Numbered from the stretch's first letter, positions 43,808 through 55,008 are shown. The stretch is DNA of 64,000 nucleotides from Branchinecta lynchi (GCA_023053575.1 JAKZAP010000017.1:6703501-6767500); one strand, 5' to 3'. Made by a program: numbers and translations. Notes: generated by a model from the sequence alone, not told the origin.

Positions 43808-45034
43808 CTGAAAAATGAAGTTAATGAACAGGCCTTTCTACGATCATCATGAGCTACTAAACCTAAATTGCTTCTTGACCAAACCTGTCGAGGCAAAAAA
43901 CAAAGAAATAGAGATATTAAACCTTACGCGCTGGGAACGAAAGCAGGCCTTATTGGTCATGCAGAACCTTATTTCATTCAAGCGAGCAGCGAAAGATCAT
44001 TACAGAAACATTATTTAGTGTTATCCTCCTTTAAACCCCCCCCGTTTTTCTTTTGTTTTCCTTCTTTCCGTTCCTTGTTTCCCTTATCTCTCTTTTTCAT
44101 TTAAAATTGAAACCATAGGTTATTTTTCCTCTCCTCCCTTTTCTTTATATAGAGTATTCAGTTGGTTGATTCCATTTGTGTTTCATTAATAACGGTTATC
44201 TCCCTGCCCTAGCCAAGCACTCCTTCTGTGCTTTCCTGGCAGGAATGTTAATTGTTTATTTTTTTTGTCTTCAAATATAGTCCAATGAAACTGAACCTCT
44301 GCCCTCAACCAGGAAGTGCAATGGGAGTTTGGGGGCAAGCCGCACTGGCGATTTCGCAAATCCTTCCTGTAACCTTCCCCAGATTTTTCTCGGGAAGCTA
44401 GCGCGTCTCCAAAACGCGCTCTCCGTATTATCCATAAAGGCCCAAAAGTACTCTACTCCCTTCTTCGAAGCACCTACAAAATTGATACCTTGGAGAAACG
44501 GAGGCTGAACCTATGCCTCGAGATCGGTAAAAATATATTCCGCACCCCATCTAAAATGAGTTTCTCCCTCCTCCATACAACAATCTAAGGGAAAGGCAAG
44601 AGCGAGCAGTCCTTACGAAGGTCAATATTCCAAAAAGTAGCGGCCAGACACAGCCGTTACAAAAATAGTATTATACAAAAGATTGTTGACGTTTTAAATA
44701 GCCTTTGACCATTTGTACGTCCTTTCAAATGTATGTGTTATATTGACACATTTTTGCATGACAGTACTCATCAATTTTGTTTTTGTTACCATGAAAGTGT
44801 GAGCGAATAAATTACAATTCTATTCTAAGCTAGCCTATCCATTTGAAGCTGAGTAGACTTCGGCTTGTCTTACAGGGTCACGCCACTAACCTCCGCCCCA
44901 AACCAAAACGCTCTGCACCACCGAGAGGCGTGCTAACCATAAGGTAGGGACGGACACGGGGAATTGCTGGGCAGGGAATAGTAGTGGCTAAACAAAATCA
45001 CAGTAAGTACAGGCCGATTCACGCAATAACTTAC
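43808..45034 (-). other. MDC1 intron with an antisense LINE 3' fragment
   Basis: This 1.2-kb intron separates the central exon from the BRCT exons. Its main recognisable content is the LINE fragment at 44380-44700 and that element's 3' region to about 44820. Confidence 0.75.
44380..44820 (+). pseudogene. LINE ORF2 C-terminal fragment and 3' tail, second family
   Basis: The plus strand reads RALRIIHKGPKVLYSLL, TYKIDTLEKRRLNLCLEIGK, RHSRYKNSIIQKIVDVLN before a stop near 44706. This is the CR1/Jockey-type pattern (RALRII...L-x-x-RR...C-x-x-x...R-x-x-NS-x-I). The 3' end is marked by GAATAAATTACAATTCTATTCTA near 44810. It differs from the FKWGF family, so at least two LINE lineages left fragments here. 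Confidence 0.7.
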
Positions 45035-48000
45035 CGAGCTTCTTGACGGCGAAGGACTCGCATTCCTCTCCAGTTTTCTGCTTCTTCCTCTCTTAACTGC
45101 CGGCTTCTCGTCCACCGACAAACTTGCGCTTGTTCGACCATCTCGCTCTTCTGTTCCCTGTGTCTTTCCCCGCTTTCTTCCACCAGACTCCGACATTGTC
45201 AGGTCTTTCGAATTTGCGCGCGGTGTTACTATGTCCGGGGAGGAAGGGGCGCGGTCCAAGCTAGGAGGTTCCTCTGGCTTTCGGGCGGTACGAGAGCGGG
45301 GCTTTTGGATTTCAACACCAGGCTGGTTCAGTGACGGTCCGGAAGTAGTCTCAACTTCAGTCGTTTTTCTTCGTGACGGTTTCCCCGTAGGCACCATATC
45401 TACCTCCGCTAATGACTGACTACCTCTTGTAGTTCTCCTCGGTTGCTGCGATACATTTTCACCCGAGTTGCGGCGCAACACCAATCTGGAACCAGTTGAG
45501 GACGCAACACTGAAGCTGTCACGTTGTCTTTTCGCTTCAGATTCAGCATTCTCACTGTCCGACTTTCGCTTCGAAGATGTCGATGCGCCAGTTTCTTGGG
45601 AAGTCTCGTAGTCGTCGTACTTCTTCGGCTTCTTTCTCACTCGTCTAGCAGCAGATGGCTCCTGAATATCAGCAGCACTAGCTTGTATATTCGATGCTGT
45701 TGAAGCTGGCTCAAGTTTCGTAGTGTCACTGGTGACAGTTTTGCTCTTCCGAAGACCTTCACAAGGTTTTTTATCCTCCGCGTCTTCATCATTGTTTCGA
45801 TCTTCAATTTTACCCCTGTTCAAAACTATACTGCTTCTCAACCGCCCGGAAGACTTCGGTTCACTTGCGAGTGCGTCAATCTTCTTCTCCAAATCTCTTT
45901 CACTAACATTCTTCTCAACGTCTTTACACACTTGACCTCTACTAGCCAATCTTTCACCCGTTGAAGGACGAGCTGCGTGACCAGTCACTACAAGGCCGTT
46001 CTCTTTTATCTCACTATCGATGTCCTTCATTAAATCTTCATTGTTCGTCTGACCTTTTCTGTTTCTCGAAGGCCCAGGTTCAGACTTCCTTAACGTGTCT
46101 TTTACAACTTCGTCCACGGCTTCAGGTTTCTGACTAGCAGCACCTTCCAAGTTAAGGCATCTTCTACTTCTATTTCCCGTCCTGTTGGTAGCTTTGGCCT
46201 TCTCTTCAACAGTCGTCTTTCGTAGTGATGCTAATTTGCCAAGTTTTCTGGCGAATTTATCCCCTTCTCCCTCGAAGCTGCTAGCCTCACTGAAGGCTTT
46301 GGTGGTCTGTATTCCTCTTCTCTTCGAAGAAACAGGTTGGGGAGCGTTTTGCTTAACAAGCTTTGCAGTACCTTCCCCTTTTCTTGCTGGTTTTGATGCC
46401 AAAACATCTCGACTATCATCGGTTTCGACGACTTTCATCGTCCTACCACCTGTCCTTATTCCAACCCCCTGACTTTCTACATCCGTGGTTCCTTGGCACT
46501 CATCACTATCTGTAACTTTGAAAGTTCTCCCTCTTTTCAATCTCATAATGTCTTGGCTCTCTGCACCTTTGTCCGATTTCTTCATTCCCGCCTCTCGGCT
46601 ACTCTCGTCAGAATCCACCACTTTGTAAGTCCGGCCGTGCAACTCGGTACCAACATCTTGGCTCTTCAAATCACTGCTTACTACGGAAAGTACGCCATCT
46701 GCCGGTTCACTTTGTTCAGGATCAACCACTTTAAATATTCTTTCATCCGCTATTTTGCCCATTTTTTGATTCTCGTCAGTTTCGTCAGGAGGCGATATCT
46801 TCTTCTCTTCGGCACCATTCTTCCTTTCAACTTTCAGCGCCGAAACCAGATCATCTTCCTCTGGTTCTTCTTTGACGGTTACCGGCACAAGATTGATAAT
46901 TTCGTACATAAGTTCTTGCGTATTGGGGAAGATGAGCTCAGGTCTGTCTGTTCGTTCCGTCAAATCCATGAACGATACTCTCGAGCCTTTCGGTTTCTGC
47001 TTCAGAAACTCCGCCATCTCACGATTCTCTCTTTCTTCCTTCGTTACAGCTGTTTCAAGAGGGACAACATCAACAGGGGGAGATGGTAACCTTTCCAGTC
47101 GCGGGGAAGCAAAGAGCGCATCTAGCTGCTGAGTTAGGGGTATGTCTGCCGTGCTGATACTTTCTCTACACCGTTCGTCGAGAACAACCTCTTTGCTCAC
47201 GTCTCCGTCTCCCCGTCTTGGAGACTGGAATATGACGTCCATTTGTTGAGTTAAGGTAACGGAGGAAACGGAAGTTACGTCTTCCCGCCGCGGCGAAGCA
47301 AAGATGACGTCCATACGCTGAGTAAGCGTCATACCTTCGTCGGGGCGGGGCGAAAACGGGACGCGGAAGGGAGACTGTGGGACCTGAAGTCTACCTTTGG
47401 TATCATCGGACACTGAAGTAGCATCAGCATCGTTAGTTCGGGCTGGAGAACGGTACATAACGTCCATTTTTTGTGTGAGGGTCAAACTATCTCCCGAGCT
47501 ATCCAAAGACATATCATCCTCGCCACGGTGTTTTTGACCCGCGCCAGATCGACTACTAACGGTCGGGACCTTGAAAGTGGTTTTGGCAGCAGAAGAGGCT
47601 AAGATGGACTCAACGGCTGCTTTTTCGGGACCGAAGTCACTTTCTTGCGATTCAAAGATCATATTCATCCGCTGTGTAAGGGCAAACTCATCCCAGTGGT
47701 TGCTGCTAGGTTTAGCGGTAACTGGTACCTTCAAATCACTAGGCTTACGGGCAGGTGCTAAAGGAATTTCTTGTGAAACATCGCCCAGTTTCAAAGGTGA
47801 TCTAAGTAGCACTGTTTCTTCAGTTATGTCCTGCGTAACTCCTTGCGTTTCAGGTACGATTGTCCCTTGTGTTGACTCAGACCTCAGCTCGATATCAGAC
47901 GCACTAGCGGTAAGATCTTCAACCGTTTTTGGCGGAACATCACGAGCATTAGGAGCTGTGGTTGCGTAGTCCTTGCCGCTGGCTTTCTTGGATGCTGTGC

Positions 48001-51000
48001 TTGTAGCATGAGAATCCATTAGATCTTTCTCGGCACTATTTCCTTCTATGTGCTGTCCCTCTCTGGCATCAATTAAATACGAGCTTTCAATGGCATCAAT
48101 CTCGCCTAGAAGCGTCTCCGACATATTCGAGGACTCTGAAACCTCGTCATTATCTCGTGTCCTTAAGTCTTCCTGATCAGGAGAACTGGATCTAGCTAAA
48201 GTCTCAAGATCCGGCTGAGGTTTAGTGTCTGAGGTTGGGCGACCAAGAAGACCTAAGTCGTACATATCTGGGAGCGACTCGGATTCTTGAATGAACGATG
48301 GGCTCGACTCTTCATTGTCCAAAGTGGGTGAAGTAGGTCGTGAGGGGGATAGGTTTATGTTCGTGTGATCAGCTAGCACTGGAGTTGAAGAAGTCTCCGC
48401 ACGACCAGGGCTTGCAGCCAATCCGTTTCGAATCTCAGAAAGATTAGAAATGGCAGTAGTACCTGTCCTTCCTGCTTCTAAATCAGTACTGGAAGTAGCA
48501 GATGCAGTAAGCTTGATATCCTTTCCACTAGTTTCTGCGTTGCTGTCTTCCACATCCAAATCGGGAGTAGCTGACCCCTCTCGGCTTGGTTCTGGTAAGT
48601 CGGGCGTGCTGCCACGGCCAGTTTCCTGTCGTTGTTTTTGCGACACTTTAACTTCCATCGGCTCAGGTCCATCCAGGTCAGGAGTTGCCGAGCCATCGCG
48701 CATGATTATCGAATCGGGAGTTACGTGGCCGTTTTCTATCTTCTGTGCTTCAACATCCGGGGACGTCGTCAATACGGGTGGCAAATCGGGTCTACTAGCG
48801 TCTCCTTTCTCTCCCAAATCCTGCGGGTATTCCGATTCCTCCAGGTTGAAAATGATGGAACCTTCGTCCTCGGATCCCGAGACGTTTAAGCCTTCATTAT
48901 CTTCTTGCTGAAACATATCTGGGGAATCAGACCTCCGACTACTTGCTGAAGCGTTTTGAACGACAACAGGCGAACCCTTGGAAAATCGGCTAGTGCCCAT
49001 CGGGTAACTAGCTGGTTGGGTTGGTCCCTCAGACGATTCTAACAACTGAGTATGCTGATTTGCAAGTGAAGAAATGAAGGGCTGGGTTTCTTGAAGATGG
49101 ATATCTTGTAGGCCCTTCTCATTTTCTCTTGATATCTTAGAACTGTGCTTCTCTGAACAGAAAGGCTGCGTTGGTTGAAGGTGGGCATCTTCACCAGTTC
49201 GACCTAGTACAGGCTCGCAGGGGGATTTTGCAGAGCCGATTGCCCGTACATCTTTCTGACTTTCACGGACTCCATGATTCAGCAGGAAAGGCTGGGTAGC
49301 CTGACTATCAACACCTTCTGTTGGGCTTTCGGTCTTAACAAGAGCGTGAGCTTCTGTTCCGGGAGTAGACTGCGGTTGTACAACATTTACTGCTGAGATG
49401 TTAGCTCTAGACGGAAGTAACTGCGTTTCCGCAGCATGAATACCTGACAAGTTTTGCGTCTCCAAGTCGAATACTGACGTCGGAACATCTCTCCTAATAT
49501 CGTGTTGAGGGTGTAACAACTGGGTTTCTTGGTCTAGCTGCGTACGAGAACGTTCCGATCCGAGTGGTTGGGTTTCGGCATCGTAAAGAGTGCGGCCATG
49601 GCTCGGTACTGACTTCTTAGTCCCAGTTCCCTCGCCAATTACATCCTGGGTATCCCCCACATCTTGCCATGCCTCGACAACTTCCACAGCCATAATTAGC
49701 TGACTGTCTGTAGGCTGAGACACAGAGGTTTCACTGACAAAGGGAGTAGTCTCTGACAAAAGAGGAGATTTTTGAATCTGCTGGTCCAATTTCCTAGTCA
49801 CCCTTACTGGATTTGGTGCAAAAGGCTGAGTCGCGGCTGTGGAAAAGTCCATCTGCCTCTCACATTTTTCAATAGCACTAACGAGCTCACTGTCTGTACG
49901 CTCATTCGACGCGCTGTCGCAAGTCATGTCAGAATAGACATCAGACTGCCTCACTTGCTGTTTTTCTTTTGTTTTCTGACCATCCATAACATGTTCTGTT
50001 TCTTTCACGGCAGAAAGTTTAAAAGATGGCGGCTCGATCGACTGGTTAATACCCACTTTGCGACCAGGGTGGTTCGCACCGCAAACAGCCTGTTTTTGTT
50101 CAGACGGCTTAGACATTTTGTCGAATTCAGCCTGTTCAGCAGCTAGCACCAAATCACTATCAGAAGAATCCTCTGAATTGTCCGAAAACTGGGTAGCCGT
50201 ACCAGTCTGTTTGCCAATACCTTTTTCTCGAAAACGATCGGCAACCCGCGAATTGTTCTTGTTCGAAGACGAGACCGGCGCACCTGGAGGTATGGCGATC
50301 TCCTGTGTCTCCGCCACGGAAGACAGTACACTATTGATAGTTTCATCATTTTCATCACCACTGTCCTGGGCGAGTGGTTCCGTCTTAGGGAGGAACGGTT
50401 GAGTAGGTGCGAAGTATAAGTCGTCGTCACTGTCGACGTAATCGTCACGGAGATTTACGGCGGGAGATGTTCTTCGGTCCATGAAAGGTTGTGTTGGGGC
50501 CAAGTCTTGCTCAGCGGAATTATTCGAGCTTTCATCCACAAATAGCTGGGTTGGTGCCACGTGGGGACCCATACCACTTCGGGCGTCTGAAACTGCTAGT
50601 CTCTCAGTAAAGTGTGTACTCGGATCCATAAACCTCTGAGTAGGTGCGGTGTAGAGACTATCTTCAACTGCGGATGACTCTTCAGCCCTACGGTTGGATA
50701 CCGGTTCAGGGGATACATGACTCAAATCATCCAATGGCTGGACAGTACGCGTGCATGGATCGTGGAATGGTTGCGTCGGGGCGGAGTGGGGATCCGCTGG
50801 CTCTTCCTTAACAGAGTGAGAGGATAGCTGCAGCTCTTGTGAGTCCGTCTGCTCTGGGGATCTAACTGGCAGGAATGGTTGGGTCGGCGCAAGGAAAATG
50901 TCATCATCAATGCCCTCACTATCAGGGCGGATCTGGGAAAGCGGAGATGACCCAAAGACGTCCTGGCTTTCGGGGACTTCGTCGACTGAATGATCTGTTC

Positions 51001-51005
51001 CATTC
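45035..51005 (-). CDS. MDC1: MDC1 orthologue, 5971-bp central exon (TQ- and repeat-rich region)
   Basis: MDC1 is the nuclear scaffold that binds gamma-H2AX at DNA double-strand breaks and recruits RNF8, NBS1 and other factors. This exon has acceptor TTTATTACAG (before 51005) and donor TCG|GTAAGT (after 45035). It encodes about 1990 residues with no stop: residues 141-2130 of the 2345 visible. It is largely disordered, rich in S/T/E/D, and contains in order: six N-terminal APTQ-x-F motifs (50388-50895) and more TQ-x-[FL] motifs to about 49060; three [ST]DS-x-L-[VI]-x-A-x-E modules (50165, 49900, 49713); TPDL motifs (48549-48770); five LTQ-x-MD-x-x-F-x-SP modules (47085-47690); four GRT-x-KVV-acidic modules (46405-46755); and a basic, serine-rich C-terminal part with many SP/KK patches. 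TQ-x-F is the ATM site bound by the RNF8 FHA domain. One giant exon for this region parallels the large repeat-rich exons of vertebrate MDC1. Confidence 0.95.
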
Positions 51006-52327
51006 CTGTAATAAAGAATAAGAACTGGAGTTATAGGATAGGAGGATAATTTCGTTTTCTAGGGATAATTTCGTCTTCTTAACACACATTATAGAAGAGT
51101 GAGTGGGTAAGAATCTAGCTTATGTTTTTTCAAGTCCTGATATCTGTCTTCTGTCTCGTATTTATAATAATCAATTACAAAGTGTAAATATAAGTATAAA
51201 GTATAAATTATAATTACAAAGTACTGTTAAAGCACACGTCGCAGTCGATGTAGTTTATATCCCAATATTCTAACATACGTGACTCATTTGAACTAAAGAT
51301 TACAAATCCCGGCTGTGTTCAGCCTCTCCCAGTGCCTTTATGTTTGATGACAGACACGGAAAAACTTGTATAACCGATATTTCTGGCCGATGAGCTCCTC
51401 GAAAGCAATAATCTAATCCGCCTCGAAACAGCTAACACCTGTTCAAAAATCAGCGTAGTGCCGTTAGGGTGGATAAAACTGACGTATACGTTCGAAGTCT
51501 TTGAAATAAGACTGCACAGAACGGAAATGCACCGTGAGATCCTACCACCCGAAGATGAAAAAAGAGTGGATAATCGCCCAACAAGGAGTATCTCAAGGGC
51601 AGCTAAGAAAGCTCAGCTAATGAACCCGCCACTAATAGCAGTGAACGCTATTTGAACTCATTTGTGCCTTATTTTATCCGCAATTTTAATGTGAACTAAC
51701 CAAATTCTAATTTGACAATCCCGTGCATTTTGTATTATCAGAATTTTGGCAATAAATGAACTGAATTGAATTGATTAAGGATGACAAATTAAGCAGTCAT
51801 ATAGGTAAGACGAGTCTTTTAAGGCTGAGGCTGAAGATTTCTTACTTTCTGATGACCAAGCCTTAACTTTCAAGACTACTTTCTTTCGGAGAAAGGTATT
51901 TCTCCCAGAGCTTATGATCTGATTAAAACCCCATTTTCCAAGAAGTCCGTTCACACATCAAAGCCATGGAAAAGCGCAATTCCAAACATAACGAGTCTCT
52001 GAGAAGAAACTCGTCACTTTTTCTTGTCAAGAGTTCACTGACAAGCAAATCTCATTCTTCCAGTACGACACCAGAAAGTTATTTCGCCCCTTGTCCCATC
52101 TTGTAAATAGGAACCTAACATATTGAGAGCAGTGTGACTGAACTGCAAAATATCCCAGCCTCCCCATGGACATCCAAAACAGATAAAGCAAAAGTTAATA
52201 TCGTGAATGCCCTGCGAGTGGCGAGACTCTGGTGAAGAAAAACTGTCCGGCACTTCCCTGGGAAGGTCTAGGGTAACTGTCCATGGCCAACGAAATGTCA
52301 TTAGTTGCGTTTTTTGCCTTTTCTCCG

Positions 52328-52640
52328 TAGGTCGGTTAACCTACCTATTTGCCACTATTGACCGTTTTTTCGTCTCGCCGGTCGGTTCGACTGAGCTCTA
52401 AAAAACGGCTTATAAGAACAATGGCGCCTTCCCGTCGCCGGCGCCTATCTCTCCAATGAGAATTTTGAATTTCGCGCCATGCTAAGAGCGTAGGTCAGTT
52501 GGATGGAGCTCCCGCCTCAGTCCACAGGTCGGTTAACCGACTGGCGAACGGAGCCAAGAAAACAGCTTATAAGAACTTAGGTCGGTTAACCGAAGGAAGA
52601 AAACGACTTACAGTGAGAAATCTTGTAGGTCGGTTAACTG
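52328..52640 (+). repeat. Four dispersed GGTCGGTTAACC palindromic words
   Basis: AGGTCGGTTAAC occurs at about 52330, 52526, 52580 and 52627; the second reads GTCGGTTAACCGAC, a perfect palindrome. Between them GGCTTATAAGAAC-like words also repeat. Confidence 0.8.
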
Positions 52641-52864
52641 GATGACGGCAAAAAACACAACTATTCATAGTCATTAATTTCTCGGCGATCTTCTTTCCCC
52701 GCTGCTCGTTTCCCACTCAGTAGAAAGAAAGGAGAATAAGATCGCTCTGTTTAAGAATGGGATAGTATGTAAAGGTAATAGATGGTAGATAAGTATTCCG
52801 ACGGCGAATCATGGTCGATGGCGCGGACCGGATACGTCAGCTGAAATTTATTCCAGGAGTCTTA

Positions 52865-53158
52865 GATCGTGTTCCACCCTACTTACCGCAGTTTCTACGC
52901 ATGACGTCACGAATTCTGGCTATTTGCCTTCAAGGCTGGAACGATTTTTCTATTTTCCCGCCGAATATAATGCTACGGGCGAATCCGGCCAATCACCGTA
53001 CAGAGATGCGTAGTTACCACGCTTACTACACTCCCGAGCATGTAAGCAAATAGTTACTATTTTGAGAAGGTTGGAACGGTCAGCGTAGTAACTTTTTACG
53101 AGGTTGGAACGAAAATAGTAACTAAAAGTTACTATTGTTAGTAGGGCGGAACACGCTC
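52865..53158. mobile_element. MITE, GAGCGTGTTCCACCC family, copy 1
   Basis: The left end is GATCGTGTTCCACCC and the right end GGGCGGAACACGCTC, flanked by TTA on both sides (52862-52864, 53159-53161). The internal sequence includes TAGTTACCACGCTTACTAC and GGTTGGAACGGTCAGCGTAG, shared with copies 2 and 3. Confidence 0.88.
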
Positions 53159-53473
53159 TTAGTCAGGCTATTAGCCAGAAGAAAGCAAAGAATGCGTGAT
53201 TGCAGTACATTACTTTCCCGATGAACAATTTGTAGTAGCCTGTGTAGTTGTATGGTAGTTGTACGAAAACGTTGCATGTCTAGATATGTAGTAGTATGGA
53301 ATAGTTTCATTTGATGTGCCTCATACTTGGACAATCTTAAGCAGCACTCCTACTGTAGTAGCATCCAATTCTGCCATAGTAGCATGCAGACCATGCAGTG
53401 GTAACAGTCACTACTGTATGCTGCTGAACTTTACAACTTCATATAACTAATTCTCGAACATTTTCATCGGGTT

Positions 53474-53776
53474 GAGCGTGTTCCACCCTACTTACCGTAG
53501 TTACTACGCACGACGTAACAGATCCTGGCTTCTTGACGTCAAGGCTGGAACGAATTTTCCTATTTTCGGCAAAATATCAGGCCGCGGAATGATCCAGCCA
53601 ATCACGTCAGAGATTAGTAGTTACCACGCTTACTACGCTACCGAGCGTGGTAAGCAAATGATTACTATTAGTTACTATTTCGAGAAGGTTGGAACGGTCA
53701 GCGTAGTACATTTTCAAGAGGTTGGAACAAAAATAGTACCTAATAGGTACTATTGTTAGACGGGTGGAACACGCTC
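53474..53776. mobile_element. MITE, GAGCGTGTTCCACCC family, copy 2
   Basis: The ends are GAGCGTGTTCCACCC and GGGTGGAACACGCTC, perfect inverted repeats. The flanks are GTT and TTT, so the 3-bp target duplication is imperfect. Its right end lies two bases from the TTAA of the next element. Confidence 0.9.
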
Positions 53777-53781
53777 TTTAA

Positions 53782-54209
53782 AGGACACCTGAACAATGAA
53801 ACCATACTTGAACACACCATGGAGAATGCATTTACAGACATGGCCACAGAGAGCATTCTTCTCCTGAGCGTGACGTTTTCAAAACAGGGATGTTCGTTTC
53901 TGGATGTTTGCACATGCAGACTCCGAGACAAAAAGCACAATTCATTCAAATCTTGTACAGCGCTGGCCGGATCGTATTGGAATTTCTTCCAGATATACGT
54001 TTGGGCTTGACTGGTTAAAAAATATTCCAGAAGAAGGGTTGATTGGAGACATTTAACTGTTCGGTACTGAAATAAGGACAGATGCAAAATGGAGCAAAAA
54101 TCATAGCTTGGAAATACTATTTGGTATTTTGATTGGGTTTTCTGCAGACAATGTTAACGGAAGTCATACAGATGGGGATGATACTTGGTACTCTTCATTC
54201 AGGTGTCCT
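53782..54209. mobile_element. 428-bp MITE with AGGACACCTGAA termini and TTAA duplication
   Basis: The ends are AGGACACCTGAA and TTCAGGTGTCCT, each flanked by TTAA (53778-53781 and 54210-54213). It has no sequence similarity to the other TTAA element (AGTTTAACTG ends), so it is a second TTAA-targeting family. No transposase is present. Confidence 0.88.
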
Positions 54210-54892
54210 TTAACTATAGCCTACTGCCTGTAGCTAGAAGAACGCAAACACCGCTTGAGTGCAGGTTCGTTTTTGTGATTGCAGCCTGAAGAGGACCCTT
54301 GCCAAGAAGGGTCGAAAAGGAATAAACCTCAGCTGATCTTGTCCTTTTAACGCCATCGACAGAGCTAGTCGAAGACCCATGTGACTAACCGAGTCACGAA
54401 CGAACTACCATCGACCCTTGCTAGTACATCTAAATAAAGCTCTGAACCATCGCCGGCGAGTTTTCTCATATATTGTTACTGGCGTTCAAGGCAGGTGAGT
54501 TGATTTAGATGTCACAGCGAGGAAGAAACTTGGTATACTCTATACGACTAAGTCCAAAACATGCCACTGATCCTCGGGAAGAATGAGAAAACGTAGCACT
54601 AACGTCTCAAACTCAACAACTCAATCCTGTGTTAACCAATCACTTCGATATTTTGGGAGCAGCTGTGATACCGCTTCCGGCTCTTCCGCTAGGTACATGG
54701 CGATTTTGCATCGGCAGGAAGAGTTAGTCATCAAGAGTATTGGGACTTGGTTTCTGGAGACGGTTCCAGAAGCCAGAAAAAGTGGCCGCGTTTTACGAGA
54801 AGTAAATAATAATGACACGGAGTAGTTCATTCCTCGATTGATGCAACCCTATTGCTTTTCCATGGCTAGTGGCAGTAGGACGAATGTCTTAC

Positions 54893-55008
54893 CTGTCAGG
54901 TGCTTCCGGAGTTTCAGCTGCGAGATTATTTTGGTATCGCACAGTTTTTGGGGTACTAGTAAATTTTCTTCTGCTAGCCGGGGCAGGTGATGGGACTTTG
55001 AAATCGAC
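54893..55008 (-). CDS. MDC1: MDC1 orthologue, linker exon after FHA domain
   Basis: The acceptor TTAATTTTAG precedes 116 bp encoding VDFKVPSPAPASRRKFTSTP, KTVRYQ and LAAETPEAPD, ending GACAG|GTAAGA. It is low in recognisable structure but is placed by phase: 38 codons plus AG, completed to AGG by the first G of the central exon. It lies between the FHA exons and the TQ region. Confidence 0.85.

Larger units (their letters stand above)
51006..54892 (-). other. MDC1 intron
   Basis: Contents: a possible retroelement 3' end around 51470-51775 ending in TGAATTGAATTGA; four GGTCGGTTAACC palindromes (52328-52640); two GAGCGTGTTCC MITEs; a TTAA MITE; a short foldback-family piece (54280-54340); and unrecognised sequence. 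No further coding exon is evident, and the flanking exons join in frame through a split AG|G codon. Confidence 0.75.

Noticed and set aside
46493..47089. A 198-codon plus-strand open frame and other plus-strand frames within 45000-50500
   Set aside because: They are antisense to the MDC1 central exon and have no independent motifs.
51458..51780. Retroelement 3' end with a TGAATTGAATTGA tail
   Set aside because: The tail is suggestive, but the upstream 65-codon frame does not show clear LINE motifs, so I mention it only as part of the intron.
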